Source: Sipunculus nudus
Taxonomy: Eukaryota > Annelida > Sipuncula > Golfingiida > Sipunculidae
Length of the DNA: 64,000 nt
Assembly: GCA_026874595.1 (NCBI GenBank)
Contig: CM049306.1
Span: 8,304,519 to 8,368,518 of the forward strand
Direction of reading: 5' to 3'
Shown: positions 43,020 to 54,060 of the stretch, in pieces
Position numbering within the stretch: the first letter of the stretch is position 1
How the letters are laid out: the number at the start of each line of letters is the position of its first letter
Notes under the pieces: generated by a model
What the model saw: the letters and a program-made list of their open reading frames with translations, nothing else
Databases searched by the model: none
Told to the model about the DNA's origin: nothing
Program-made: the position numbers and the translations under genes

Positions 43020-45575
43020 TTTGATTAGCCTATAGGAGATAAGTGGAGTGACAGGACGTAAATTGATGTGGATGATGGGTATGAGGCGAAGTAGATGATG
43101 TTCAGCCTATAGAAGATAAGTCAGGGTGGAGTGACATTAGGTTAATTGATGTAGATGATAGGTATGAGGTGAGGTGGAGGATGGTTAGCCTATAAGTGAT
43201 AAGTTGAAATTGAGTGACATGAGCTTAATTGATGAAGATGATGGATATGAGGTGAGGCGGAGGATGGTATTGGTTAGCCTGTAGGAGATAGATTTAAGTG
43301 AGCGACAGGAGGTGAGTTGATGTGGATGATGAGTATGAGATGAGGTGGAGGGAGGATGTTTGGGCTATAGGAGGTAAGTTGAGATGTAGACACAGGAGGT
43401 TAGTTGATGTAGATTGTGGATATGAGGTGAGGTTGAGGATGGTTAGCCTATAAGAGATAGGTTGGCGTGGAATGACAGGAGGTAAGTTGATGTGGATTGT
43501 GGATATGAGGTGAGGTGGAGGATTGTTAGCCTATAAGAGATAGGTTGGCGTGGAATGACAGGAGGTTAGTTGGTGTGGATTATGGATATGAGGTGAGGTG
43601 GAGGATGGTTAGCCTATAAGAGATAGGTTGGCGTGGAATGACAGGAGGTTAGTTGATGTGGATTGTGGATATGAGGTGAGGTTGAGGATGGTTAGCCTAT
43701 AAGAGATACGTTGGCGTGTAGTGACAGGAGGTTAGTTGAAGTGGATGATGAGTATGAGGTGAGGTGGAGGGAGGATGTTTGGGCTATAGGAGGTAAGTTG
43801 AGATGTAGACACAGGAGGTTAGTTGATGTGGATTGTGGATATGAGGTGAGGTGGAGGATATTTAGCCTATAAGAGATAGGTTGGCGTGGAATGACAGGAG
43901 GTTAGTTTATGTGGATTGTGGATATGAGGTGAGGTGGAGGATGGTTAGCCTATAAGAGATAGGTTGGCGTGGAATGACAGGAGGTTAGTTGGTGTGGATT
44001 GTGGATATGAGATGAGATGGAGGATGGTTAGCCTATAAGAGATAGGTTGGCGTGGAATGACAGGAGGTTAGTTGATGTGGATTGTGGATATGAGGTGAGG
44101 TAGAGTATAGTTAGCCTATAAGGGATAGGTTGGCGTGGAATGACAGGAGGTTAGTTGATGTGGATTGTGGATATGAGGTGAGGTGGAGGATGGTTAGCCT
44201 ATAAGAGATAGGTTAGCGTGGAATGACAGGAGGTTAGTTGATGTGGATTGTGGATATGAGGTGAGGTGGAGGATGGTTAGCCTATAAGAGATAGGTTGGC
44301 GTGGAATGACAGGAGGTTAGTTGATGTGGATTGTGGATATGAGGTGAGGTGGAGGATGGTTAGCCTATAAGAGATAGGTTGGCGTGGAATGACAGGAGGT
44401 TAGTTGATGTGGATTGTGGATATGAGGTGAGGTGGAGGATGGTTAGCCTATAAGAGATAGGTTAGCGTGGAATGACAGGAGGTTAGTTGATGTGGATTGT
44501 GGATATGAGGTGAGGTTGAGGATGGTTAGCCTATAAGAGATAGGTTGGCGTGGAATGACAGGAGGTTAGTTGATGTGGATTGTGGATATGAGGTGAGGTT
44601 GAGGATGGTTAGCCTATACGAGATAGGTTGGCGTGTAGTGACAGGAGGTTAGTTGAAGTGGATGATGAGTATGAGGTGGAGGATGGTTAGCCCATAAGAG
44701 ATTAGTTGGCGTGTAGTGAGAGGAGGTTAGTTAATGTGAATGATAGGTATGAGGTGAGTCGGAGGATGGTAAGCCTATAGGAGATACGTGGAATTCTGGC
44801 GACAGGAGGTTACTTGATGTTGATGATGGGTATGAGGTTAGATGGAGGATGGTTAGCCGATAGGAGATAAGTTAGCGTGAAGTGACAGGAGGTTAGTTAA
44901 TGTGGATGATGGATATTAGGCGAGGTGGAGGGTTGATAGCCTATAGGAGACAAGTTGGCGTGGAGTGACATGAAGTTAATTGATGTAGATGATGGGTATA
45001 AGGTGAGGTGGAGGATGGTTAGCCTATCGGAGATACGTGGGAGTCGGGCGAAAGGAGGTTAGTTGATGTTGATTGTGGATATGAGGTGAGGTGGAGGATG
45101 GTTAGCCTGTGAGAGATAAGTTAAAGTAGAGCGACAGCAGTTTAGTTCAAGTGGAGGATCGGTATGAGGTGAGATGAAGTGGAGGATGGTTAGCCTATGA
45201 GAAATATAGGTTATATTAGAGCGATAACAGTTTGGTTCAAGTGGAAGATTGGTATGAGGTAAGGTCAGGTGGAGGATGGTTAGCCTATGAGAAATATAAG
45301 TTTTATTAGAGCGATAACAGTTTGGTTCAAGTGGAAGATTGGTATGAGGTTATGTGAGGAGGAGTATGGTTAGCCTATGAGAAATATAAGTTTTATAAGA
45401 GCGATTACAGTTTGGTTCAAGTGGAAGATTGGTATGAGGTAAGGTCAGGTGGAGGATGGTTAGCCTATGAGAGTAAAATTAAAAGTAGAACGACAATAGT
45501 TTAGGTCAAGTGGAGGATTGGTATGAGATGAGGTGAGATGGAGGATGGTAGGACTATAGAATATAAGTTTAGGTG
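43020..45575. repeat. 83-bp tandem repeat, about 30 copies
   Basis: The unit reads GAGGTGAGGTGGAGGATGGT, TAGCCTATAAGAGATAGGTT, GGCGTGGAATGACAGGAGGT, TAGTTGATGTGGATTGTGGA, TAT; CCTATAAGAG at 44281 and 44364 gives the period. The central part (43430-44630) is almost uniform, while both ends are diverged (for example GAAATATAAGTTTTATTAGA units near 45290-45420). The plus strand is purine-rich and nearly lacks C. Confidence 0.96.
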
Positions 45576-46687
45576 GACATACTGTTACCTGAGAACTACG
45601 ACTTGTTTTTTATATTATCTTTGAATTGCACATTTTAGTAAGGATGGTATAACCAGATAATTGTTTTTATAAATTGTAGTATTTTAATATACCGTATCAT
45701 GTATCGATGTTAGCGTGGAAAGTCGGTTAAGGGAATTCATTTTTTTTTTATTATTTAAATTAGTTTCATTACAGTCGTAATTCCGTGAGAATTGGTTCTT
45801 GTCAGACTAAGTACTGACAGGTTCCTGTAATAGTACCGTTTAAAGACGATTTCAAAGGCAACGCAAACTTGATTTTTCTAACACTTTTGTCTCTGGAGGC
45901 GTGTCAACTTTAATATTCATGCATTGAAGGACAGGTCTCAAAATAATATAAGGCGATAAGCTAAGAGCGGTCAGGATGTTTGACGTAGGCATTAGTACAT
46001 AAGCTGAAGATGCGAAGGCACAGCCTCCTAGGTCAGCGCGCTAGATGTTGCGTCATGTAGTTTGTCGGTCCAGAGGAGGGTCGTGATAGTCATTGAACTG
46101 ATCAGCGGAGGGACGATTTTTCTAGTGTATTATTTGTCAGAATCTGAGGGCGGCCAACGTAAACTCACAAACGGACTTGTGAGTTAAGTTTACAGAAGGA
46201 CTGGTAACAGCCGATGATTATCTGCCGTGGTGATGCCAAGTGAACAGACCAGACGATAATTAGTACGCTGATCGTTGTGAATGGTACCGAATATTGTCGT
46301 TTGCGGTGGCATATTCGTGTAGAGATGCTTGATATATACAGGGTGATTCTACAGTGACAGACTTTGTCTGAGTGATGCTTCTATCAGTGATTCGGAAAAG
46401 CGAGTACCTCAGAAGTAGAGACCGTGACAAGCCAAGGATTTGTTTGACGGCAAGAAACGCTGGTATATCGTGTGTACTGTGTAAAATCAACAGAACTCAA
46501 GGAGTACATTCCTAAGTCACGTGCGCGACGATCATGTGACCAGCGTCCTTGGTGCCAGGTGATTATTCTGTGCACTGTGCTTTCAGGATTTCGCCATATT
46601 TTATTAAGGATTTCTCCATATTAATTGGCGAGCGCGAATTTAAGGATTAATCAGGAGTCTGTGCATTTGTGTGTTGATGTGGACTCA
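45576..46687. other. Region upstream of the 46.7-kb exon
   Basis: No coding exon was found. GTGCTTTCAG at about 46578-46587 could be an acceptor for a 5' UTR exon leading into the ATG at 46688. Minus-strand frames of 63-76 codons (46260-46575) have no splice-like borders. Confidence 0.35.
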
Positions 46688-46730
46688 ATGGAGTTCTGTA
46701 CCATGTATGTGAACGCCTCTAAAGAGAAAT
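46688..46730 (+). CDS. Initiating exon with strong donor
   Basis: An ATG in ACTCAATGG context opens MEFCTMYVNASKEK plus one split base, ending AAAGAGAAAT at the donor GTAAGTTT (46731). The frame upstream is open for 25 codons back to a TAA, which fits a 5' UTR. The short peptide contains a Cys and an N-glycosylation-type NAS, and the near-perfect donor is the main support. No further exon could be joined with confidence; the intron would run at least past the AT-rich stretch to the right. Confidence 0.42.
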
Positions 46731-48219
46731 GTAAGTTTATTTTTGTTCTATTATTATTTATGTTACACACATATTTCTCGTCTTTCTGAGTGTATATGTA
46801 AGCTTCAGCCAGCTTAATCCATCGTTTAAAAGAACCTAGAAAGTCCATTTCTTCGGGGGTGTGAAAGTGACAGGAGCTGAGATGATCATGTGAGATGAGA
46901 AAAAAAATCAAGGGGATTTAGTTTACATGTGTTTCTGACGTGTAAATCTTGCCCGTGCTCGCTTCAGAATAAACTCTGAACTTGTAGTCTGAAAGCTTTA
47001 ATTCACCGTCAGAGCTCTCAAACACAGTGTGGGTGGGAAGCTTGAGGGGCCATGATATAAAACTATCGTCACACTTGGCACGACTTCAGAGTCAACAAAG
47101 GTACGTGTACTCTGGTGAGAGAGGAACATCAGACTTGACGTGACCTCAATGACCACTTCTGGCACAACCCTGTCGTGCTCTTAGAAATCATAAAAAAACA
47201 CACGTCGTTATCGGGCCAACCGTTGTACTTTGGTTCACCTGAGTATTACATTGTACAGCAAATATATACAAGACTACTCAGGTATGTTAAGTAAAGAACA
47301 GGTGAACGACCGGTCCGCTCAGGTAGAAAACGTGCCTTGCGTTTTCATTACCATACGGTCCTTTACAATATTTTTAAAGCCAGCTGTTCACCTACCATTT
47401 CTGTAGTGTTTATGTGATCTATGGCTTACTCTACGCGCATTTTTAAAGAACTCTATGTAATTCATGTTCAAAAAAGTTCTTATAACGCCCCTGGGAAGGA
47501 TAATTCAGCTTACTTAACTAAAAGCTGTTAGTAATTACGATAGATCCACCATTGTTGAAAGACAAGAAAAGTACGCTTATCATTAGAAGTTGGTTTGTAC
47601 ATGCGGATGTTTAAAGGTCACCAGCATTCATACGCTCTTGGGAATATTCCAGTTTGTCTGTCCTGGTGTCAGATATCTTTTTTTTAATGTGTTTATACTA
47701 TTTTGGCGGGACCCCATATGTTATAAGCACATAAAAAATACGAAGAACTGTGTTTGGTATGATCGGCTTTTTGTAGCCTATTTTTATATAAGGTTCAGAG
47801 GTTATCTTTTGCTAATAAACTTCAGATAACGAACAGGTCCCTTTAACCTTAATAACTTTTACAGATTGTTAAATTTGTTTCACTTAAGGCGTCTGACATG
47901 GCTTGTAAATTTTACGAATATTAATGTTTCCAGATTTGGCTCCTGCATAATTTTACGGACTGATAATTAGACAAACATAGGAAACATGGCGCTACCCCTT
48001 AAGAATGGCACTGACGAGTCCCTCATGTTTACATCTCATTAAAATAATGTGTAAGGTCTAATGGACAGCAAGTTTTCAAGAACAAAGTACGGTTTTATTT
48101 CTATGTTAAAAATAGCTTCTTTCAACAGAGTTTCAAATGTGAAAATACGCATCTATGAAGAACATATAAAAAGAAAATACACAAAGCATGAATTTATACA
48201 TACATTGTGTATTATATAT

Positions 48220-48277
<58 letters not shown>

Positions 48278-48519
48278 TCATGAGAGGGAATTAATGGTTC
48301 AGATATATATACGATAGCTGTTTGCCATATATTGTGATGTTTGTGTGTATGATATCATACATATATATCCAAGTTTATATAAAAAGCTATTAAAATTAAT
48401 TCATAAAACATAAATTCCTATAAAATCTATATTATATTTGAAAGCGGTCACAGGAGACTTCGTCATGCATCTCTCCCGTGGCCATGCCTTGGATATGCAT
48501 GTTTATGGTCTTGAACTGT
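46731..48519. other. Probable intronic or intergenic stretch
   Basis: AT-rich. A candidate micro-exon AGTCAACAAAG before GTACGTG (47101) is too short to support. The plus-strand frames at 47590 and 48061 are hydrophobic or run into (AT)n. An (AT)n tract lies at 48229-48276. Confidence 0.35.
48229..48276. repeat. (AT)n microsatellite
   Basis: About 48 bp of alternating A and T; an overlapping open frame reads as an Ile-Tyr repeat. Confidence 0.96.
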
Positions 48520-48640
48520 CAGGAATGATGCGAAGTGTGTCGTATAAGGGGGTCATTCCTATATTGTACTTGAATCCTGAGATATTTCACTTTATTATTT
48601 TTAAGGGGTGATTGCAGCGCCTTCTATCAAAATAAACTTG
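48520..48640 (+). mobile_element. Dispersed repeat copy (relative of 51455-51570)
   Basis: AATGATGCGAAGTGTGTCGT, TAAGGGGGTCATTCC, AATCCTGAGATATTTC and GCAGCGCCTTCTATCA follow the same order as at 51455-51570 (AATGCCAAGTGTGTCCTAAG, GGGGCATTTTCC, AATCTTGAGGAATTCG, ACAGCGCCATCTATCAG). About 110 bp are alignable by eye with moderate divergence. The element class is unknown. Confidence 0.65.
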
Positions 48641-49124
48641 GCAATTCAAGATAGAGCTATTACCATGTTTTACCACTAAGGGAGAGCTCAGCATCTAAAC
48701 AGGGCCATACGAAAACATAAATCCCTATATATATATACACATTCTACATACTTCCACAATGTGCTTGTTTTATATTTATGAAAAAAAGTGAGACTTTAGC
48801 TTTTTACTCAGTTCAAATATACTTGCACAACGTGTATCTCTTTTTCACAAATTTTTGGCCTGATTGCAGTGGAGCAAAAATTACCTGATCAGTCCAAACA
48901 AGTGTTAGGATACTAAGTCTTTTCTTGGTCATAGATTAAAACAAATAATAGACCAACACGTTCAATTTTGGCTGATTCTGCCAAACATATATATAACCAA
49001 ACTTATTTTTAAAGACCACCTGACATAAAGGCTAGAGCCAGTCATAGCTAACAAAAATATTAAATAATATTTTTCATCCCCTAGGTTCTGTGACCATGGG
49101 TAAATAGACTCCGTGTCGACTCAC

Positions 49125-49202
49125 CTGTAGAATATCACGTCCCGCTCCAATCCGACTGAAGTCCCGCGGATCCCGTGTCCAAACGCAAGCACGGATACAA
49201 TG
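49125..49202 (-). CDS. 78-nt internal exon candidate with consensus donor
   Basis: On the minus strand, GTACATATAG is followed by 78 bases ending ATATTCTACAG at the donor GTGAGTCG. The open frame reads IVSVLAFGHGIRGTSVGLER then DVIFY, entering with one base and leaving with two, so the exon length is a multiple of three and it could be skipped without a frame change. GC content is well above the surroundings. Another frame (CIRACVWTRDPRDFSRIGAG) is also open, but I prefer the first for its phase and composition. No family recognised. It is among the best splice-supported calls in the window. Confidence 0.42.
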
Positions 49203-49354
49203 CTATATGTACATATATAATGGTAACGGAGCAGACATACAGGAAAAAACACATCTTTTCACTAAAAACATGATGGATAGTAAATGAATAGACAGAAAAA
49301 CAGAAAAAGACAACACAAATATCAGTTAACTATCCTCGAAATGCATGTTCTGGA

Positions 49355-49683
49355 CTTAAGGTAGCAGGACTGGTCAAATTCCTAAAAATTGGTGTTTTTT
49401 CAATAAAAGGTATACGTAATATTGAATACTGGGCGGATCTAATGCAGCTGAGCACATTTTGGGTCACCGGTTGTATTTTGTGGAAAAGGGTGATTTCTAT
49501 TCAGTAAACACTAAGATGTGTTGTGAGGGTGTTTGTAAACTAACTCCAGCCCTGCCACAGGCCTGTCAATCACTCAGTCCCCAGCACTCACCTGGGTCAT
49601 TCAGCCAATCGCGAGGTGCAAGAGTTAAATTAATGCATGGGCCAAGTACCTCCGTGCAGAAGGTGGCAAGTACTGACGGTCGA
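49355..49683 (+). mobile_element. 0.33-kb dispersed repeat, copy 2
   Basis: Inverted partner of 3014-3354. It starts TTAAGGTAGCAGGACTGGTC, continues CTAAAAATTGGTGTTTTTTC, AATACTGGGCGGATCTAATG, GGAAAAGGGTGATTTCTATT, CAATCGCGAGGTGCAAGAG and ends CTGACGGTCGA. An 82-codon open frame over it is a repeat translation, as is the 73-codon frame over copy 1 on the other strand. The presence of at least two copies rules out a unique exon. Confidence 0.85.
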
Positions 49684-49922
49684 CGTTTGTATGCCCAATC
49701 TAATTAGCTGAGCATACAACTGATAAGCGTTGGAGAGCAACCCTAACTCTAGCTAATTAGTGTGCAATCAAACCCCTCCTTGTGAATGATCTGTTAGTGT
49801 CATTGGCCTTTCTGTCTTTTGTCGGGTATGTTACGCCGAAACACAAATTTTCACTTGACATCATGTTATTTCTGCTATATCCTGAGCCTATCGACAGATA
49901 CGTAAAATTACTTTATAATAAG

Positions 49923-50263
49923 CTGCTTCATATGCCAACCATAACGTCTATGATATTCATAATGTCAACCCCGCAACAAATAAATATTACACCAATACCA
50001 AACGAAACTACGAGGGCCGACGACGCAAATCCCGAATGCCACTTAAAAAACGGCAGCAGTTGAATGATATCAAGAAGTCTCAGCGGGCCGAGCCTACTTC
50101 CTTGATCAAACTGATGGCCAGCGACGATGAATCGTCAGATGACGGCATCTCTACGTTTACGCATGAAGGAAAACCGGAGGCCGACACCTATCGACTTTGG
50201 CAGCGTTATCAACTAAACGCGCTATTGTCTGCCGCTGTTGTACTTCCCTCCAATAAAAAATAA
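49923..50263 (+). CDS. Terminal exon candidate with basic and acidic patches
   Basis: After AATTACTTTATAATAAG a frame of 112 residues runs to TAA (50261-50263). Segments: ASYANHNVYDIHNVNPATNK, YYTNTKRNYEGRRRKSRMPL, KKRQQLNDIKKSQRAEPTSL, IKLMASDDESSDDGISTFTH, then a more hydrophobic end, YRLWQRYQLNALLSAAVVLP. A strongly basic region followed by an acidic Asp/Glu/Ser patch resembles cytoplasmic tails or nuclear proteins with phospho-sites. The frame is read upstream of the internal ATG at 50036, so the usual ATG-based call would miss half of it. AATAAA overlaps the stop, and an ACTTTATTTATTTTAC stretch follows at 50313. Family not recognised. Confidence 0.42.
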
Positions 50264-50586
50264 GCCCAGATTTCACATATAACTCGTGTGTGTATGCGAG
50301 ATTTAAATATAAACTTTATTTATTTTACAAGGATTGTACAACTATTTATAATAACTAATACGAGGCGCACTCCATGACACGGATGTTGGCGCTCGGTAGT
50401 CGGTAAATATATAATTTTATACGAGATTTGTATGATCGTTATAAACTCGTCTCTATTGTCAACTCCCAAATACCTATAATGTATGTTAACCGTGATAAGT
50501 AAATCAATTTTCGTTCTCCTTGAATGGCCATAGATCCCGCTCCCCTTGTTTCTGTGTAAACACGCGGTTACCTATTAGGCCCGGCT

Positions 50587-50703
50587 ATGCACCTGTTCAG
50601 CCGCGGGTCCCGGTTGTCGAGTGCTCAGCGCACCTTGGCACTCGGCCAAAACTGTAAGCTCCGCCTACTGGAGTCCATGCACGTGGTGTTTGACAAGTCT
50701 CTG
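50587..50703 (+). CDS. Candidate initiating exon, 39 codons
   Basis: In a short GC-rich island, an ATG at 50587 (in-frame TAA upstream) opens MHLFSRGSRLSSAQRTLALG then QNCKLRLLESMHVVFDKSL and ends in phase 0 at GTATGACA, a moderate donor. A TGCACCTGTTCAG at 50590-50602 could instead be an acceptor, making it an internal exon starting at 50603. Composition and CpG content stand out from both sides. The longest ATG frame listed for this area (50621-50833) is in another phase and runs into AT-rich sequence, so I reject it. The product is unknown. Confidence 0.42.
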
Positions 50704-51454
50704 GTATGACAGGACAAACTTTTATCGTTTTAATACGTTTTTAAAGCAAAATAGTCAATTAATCCATGTTATTATAGCATGGTTTGATAAGAACCACCGT
50801 CTTGACCAAATTCATGTGACTGTCAATATTTAGTTGTGGTTAGTTACGTGTGTAGGACGAATGATCTTTACGAATATAGTTTTTGGCCATTTTCTCGAAA
50901 CATCATTTCACCTGAACACCTTTTCTTTAGAGCGTTATTTCTCAGTAATCACTTGTCCGAAACATACCATCTTTGAGATATATAATTGTTAATAAGTCTT
51001 CTAAAAAGCGTTTTTTTTTTTTTTATTTTACGCCTATACTAAATTTGAAGGATTTTACTAAGGTAAAAGTAAAAAATAAAATGATTTGTGAAGATTTCAA
51101 ATTTAAATACTCTGTAAACTCGTGATTTTCAAACTTAACTCACTAAACAAAAAAAACGCCTGGGGATTATTATCTAAATTCTTGATTTATTTAAGAAGAT
51201 TTTCTGTATCTGCTTTAGTTGTTCTGGAATAAACGATTTTTTGTTAAAAATTAAAATTAAATTAAAATTCTTACAAATTCAAACCTGTTCCTCGGAAACA
51301 AAGTTTATTATAACCAAACTATAGAGAATTTTCTTAGCTTTCAGAAAATGTATACTTAAGGGGGTTTTAAAGCATTAGATTGTTCCATGCAAAGGAAAAA
51401 CTGAAACAAAGTCAGGTCAGGTGGGGGGACCAGTCCTGCCACCTTAAAGTAACG

Positions 51455-51570
51455 GGAACAATGCCAAGTGTGTCCTAAGGGGGCATTTTCCATATTTTTA
51501 AAATTAATCTTGAGGAATTCGATATGATGTCGCGGAAGGTCTATCACAGCGCCATCTATCAGAAACTACA
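51455..51570 (+). mobile_element. Dispersed repeat copy (relative of 48520-48640)
   Basis: Contains AATGCCAAGTGTGTCCTAAG, GGGGCATTTTCCATA, TTAATCTTGAGGAATTCG and ends ACAGCGCCATCTATCAGAAA. Just to the left, GACCAGTCCTGCCACCTTAA (51429-51447) matches the end of the 0.34-kb repeat, so two repeat families abut here or they share an end. Confidence 0.65.
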
Positions 51571-51775
51571 CGGTGTATATGCAGTAGTTTAACTTTCCCA
51601 TGGTCAACCCGTTCCACGGCATGTAGCACTGGACCTATACGGGTAATTTACTAGTAAATATAAATATCGTATAAAGTATTGCCCATGTATTGTTTTAAAT
51701 TGGCCATGCAGTTCTAGACAGCACGTGTTTCGTTATATACATGCATACATATATATGTGTGTATACATATATGTG

Positions 51776-51800
51776 TATACATACATACATACATACATAC

Positions 51801-51835
<35 letters not shown>

Positions 51836-51857
51836 AAGATAGATAGATAAATAGATG
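51776..51857. repeat. (CATA)n and (GATA)n tetranucleotide tract
   Basis: About 24 bp of CATA followed by about 57 bp of GATA with one AAAG interruption. Confidence 0.96.
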
Positions 51858-52147
51858 TCTTCGGACCACAAGTGTCTTTAAAATGTACGTGTTTGTTCCT
51901 TCATCAGTGCATTAAGACAACCCACCAATTATGTATGTATACACACACACACCTATCAGTACACGCGCATATCGTCACAAAAACAGGGAGGCTAGGCCTA
52001 CGGCCAGGGTCTGGGCGTGGGTTGGGCGTTATTTTCTTGACACTAGTGTTTCCTTCCTGTGATCAATCAAAAAGCGTAAATCCGCCATTCACAAAAAGGA
52101 ACAGGTATTTGTATAGTGATCTTTGATCAATGTTTACCTCTTATCAG

Positions 52148-52609
52148 CGGCAGAGAAAAACACCGCGCGTGGCTGTCCCAAATGGCGGACAACCAGCCGA
52201 GTGGTGGCTGCCATTGGCCGCGGTGTGTGTAGCTGGATATTTTGACCTAGTTAGGTTTGACAGCCGAGGGGACCCACTACTCTGCGACGTTGTCACCAAG
52301 GACATACGGGTCTTTGAACGACCAAAACGATCGTTTTTTCCTGTCGCGCCACTGTTCAGATGGTGTTTTATATTGTGGCCGTGGTCTACGGACTGGCCTT
52401 CCCTCATAGGCCTTCTATCCGCGCCGCCATCGCTGTATCCGTCTTACCGTCGCAGAAATCTGAAAACCAATTTGCCCTGCAATTTGTCAGCGGAGTTTAC
52501 TGCTGTCAGGCAGTGGAAGAATCGTTGGGGTGACCCGGTGCAGACTGGTGCAGCAATCTTTACGACTGGCACAGAAACTGAAACTATGTCTTCCCCAGCT
52601 TGTGACTAA
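52148..52609 (+). CDS. GC-rich exon candidate, longest open frame in the window
   Basis: After TTTACCTCTTATCAG a frame of 153 residues in phase 0 runs to TAA (52607-52609). It reads RQRKTPRVAVPNGGQPAEWW, LPLAAVCVAGYFDLVRFDSR, GDPLLCDVVTKDIRVFERPK, then a Trp/Pro-rich part and a Thr-rich end. The phase matches the 50587-50703 candidate. But the island is open in other frames too: from 52360 an MVFYIVAVVYGLAFPH frame runs to 52533, and after it a KLKLCLPQLVTNGGS frame continues. It also has promoter-like words (AAATGGCGGAC, GCCATTGGCC). It may therefore be a first exon or start region rather than the exon drawn. No family recognised. Confidence 0.3.
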   Translation, partial: RQRKTPRVAVPNGGQPAEWWLPLAAVCVAGYFDLVRFDSRGDPLLCDVVTKDIRVFERPKRSFFPVAPLFRWCFILWPWSTDWPSLIGLLSAPPSLYPSYRRRNLKTNLPCNLSAEFTAVRQWKNRWGDPVQTGAAIFTTGTETETMSSPACD

Positions 52610-52837
52610 CGGTGGTTCCTTAGAAATCACTGAACACGTATCTTACCATATTTGGTATTTGTTAAGGCAGTTGATAATTATTACTGAAAGTGCATATTTA
52701 TAACTATTGAATCAGCAGTTATATTGGTCGATCGTAAGACGCTGCTGTTTGAGAGTTTACCTAGATAATATATTGATTGTTAAAAATATGTATAATTGGT
52801 TGTTATTTAAATCTCCGCCACATCCTCATGTGCGGGT

Positions 52838-52852
52838 GGGGGGGGGGGGGGG
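52838..52852. repeat. Poly-G tract
   Basis: A run of 15 G inside a 97-codon frame (52707-53000), which I reject because it needs this tract as coding Gly. Confidence 0.95.
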
Positions 52853-53287
52853 TTGTCTGGGTAACCGTGTACCGTGTAACTACTCAATAAGACCCGATCA
52901 ACCCACCCTCCCGCCAGAAGTCGTTTCTACTCAAAACAAACCTCTTCAGGTTAGGCACTGTGGGACGGCCGGGACTACTTGTCTCAACTGTCAACTTTGA
53001 ATAAGACATGTTTTATTCACTTACGACTACAACACCACCGTATCCTGATGTAATCGAGTGATCAATTCAAAATGTTTGGTTATTGCACTTCCTTGTCCCC
53101 TTAATAAAGTTTATAGGAATAACGAATGTTACCTACCCACGCTACATTTTGAAATCCTTAGAAGATCATTGTTAAAACCAAAAACATAACAATCGACGAT
53201 CAGACTAGGATATAACAGCTATATGGAGTATTTAATATGGCAGGCATTTTTATTGAATACGTACATATATATATCATACGTACCACT

Positions 53288-53420
53288 TTAAGGGTATAGT
53301 CCTTTAACTGTCCCTGGCCTTTCGTTTCTCCCCACAAACATGTCATATATACGCTCCATCTTAGGCCCGTCATACCGTATGATCGTTTGTTGATTGTCAG
53401 TATTGCCAATAATACAACGT
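53288..53420 (-). CDS. Terminal exon candidate on the minus strand
   Basis: On the minus strand, TACAAAAATGTAATGCAG is followed by one split base and 43 codons to TAA: RCIIGNTDNQQTIIRYDGPK, MERIYDMFVGRNERPGTVKG, LYP. The charged, well-mixed composition is clearly protein-like, unlike the ATG-based frame over the same bases (53200-53445). A GTACGT just after the stop would be a donor for that other frame, which I consider weaker. The acceptor's pyrimidine tract is poor. Family not recognised. Confidence 0.38.
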
Positions 53421-53650
53421 CTGCATTACATTTTTGTATGAACAAGCCCCGATCTTTGGAAGCATCTATTCACACCTTCTAGATCTTATTATTAAGATCA
53501 AAGTCGCATTTTTCAAATTACTCCATAACTTTGTTGAAGTAATTTATGTAACAAATTTAAGGGAATAATATGAAGTACTTCTTTAGTTATGAGAGTCACA
53601 TATAACCATAATTTCCGCATTTTGACCTTGAAAATACAATATTTCTGCAG

Positions 53651-53783
53651 ATTTTATCTTGAAGATCAAGATGAAGGTCAGCAGTATTCGAACTTGTCCG
53701 AGAACGTGGATAAAACAGGACAGCGCAAACCCAAATATCGTATCGCAACAGGGGCTGGATGTTTAGAACTGTACGCCTATTAA
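53651..53783 (+). CDS. Terminal exon candidate on the plus strand
   Basis: ATATTTCTGCAG is followed by one split base and 43 codons to TAA: FYLEDQDEGQQYSNLSENVD, KTGQRKPKYRIATGAGCLEL, YAY. The hydrophilic, acidic-then-basic sequence is typical of a protein C-terminus, and the ATG-based frame (53589) merely runs through the acceptor. It lies 230 bp to the right of a minus-strand candidate last exon, so if both are real, two genes overlap. A dispersed repeat follows at 53800. Family not recognised. Confidence 0.4.
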
Positions 53784-53799
53784 GCGTGAAATCAGTAAG

Positions 53800-54060
53800 A
53801 CAGTCCTTTGAACTTGACCTCTGATATTGTGACCTCAAAATCAAGAGGGCATTTGGAAGTTTAGTCTGATATAAAAGATGGAAATTTTTGGATAAATTTA
53901 AAAAGTTTTGCTTAAAATGTGTCAACAAGCTTTCTCAAGAAGGGGATCGTATGATCTTGACCTTTGACCTTATGACCTCAAAATTAATAGAATAAACTGT
54001 CACTGCAGAAAATCAAGGTCTTGGTAAAATGCATGGGGGTTGGCAATTCAAAATTTCGAA
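53800..54060. mobile_element. Dispersed GACCTTTGACC-type repeat fragment
   Basis: Two related words about 145 bp apart, TTGTGACCTCAAAATCAAGA and TTATGACCTCAAAATTAATA, with CTTGACCTTTGACC and CAAGCTTTCTCAAG between, match a repeat pattern that is widespread in marine invertebrate genomes. The third word, GACCTTGAAAATAC at 53624, may be a decayed neighbour. A 110-codon minus-strand frame (53596-53928) crosses it and is rejected. Confidence 0.55.

Noticed and set aside
52707-53000. 97-codon plus-strand frame
   Set aside because: It crosses a 15-G tract and has no splice or codon-use support.
53596-53928. 110-codon minus-strand frame
   Set aside because: It runs across a dispersed GACCTTTGACC-type repeat and the opposite strand of a better exon candidate.
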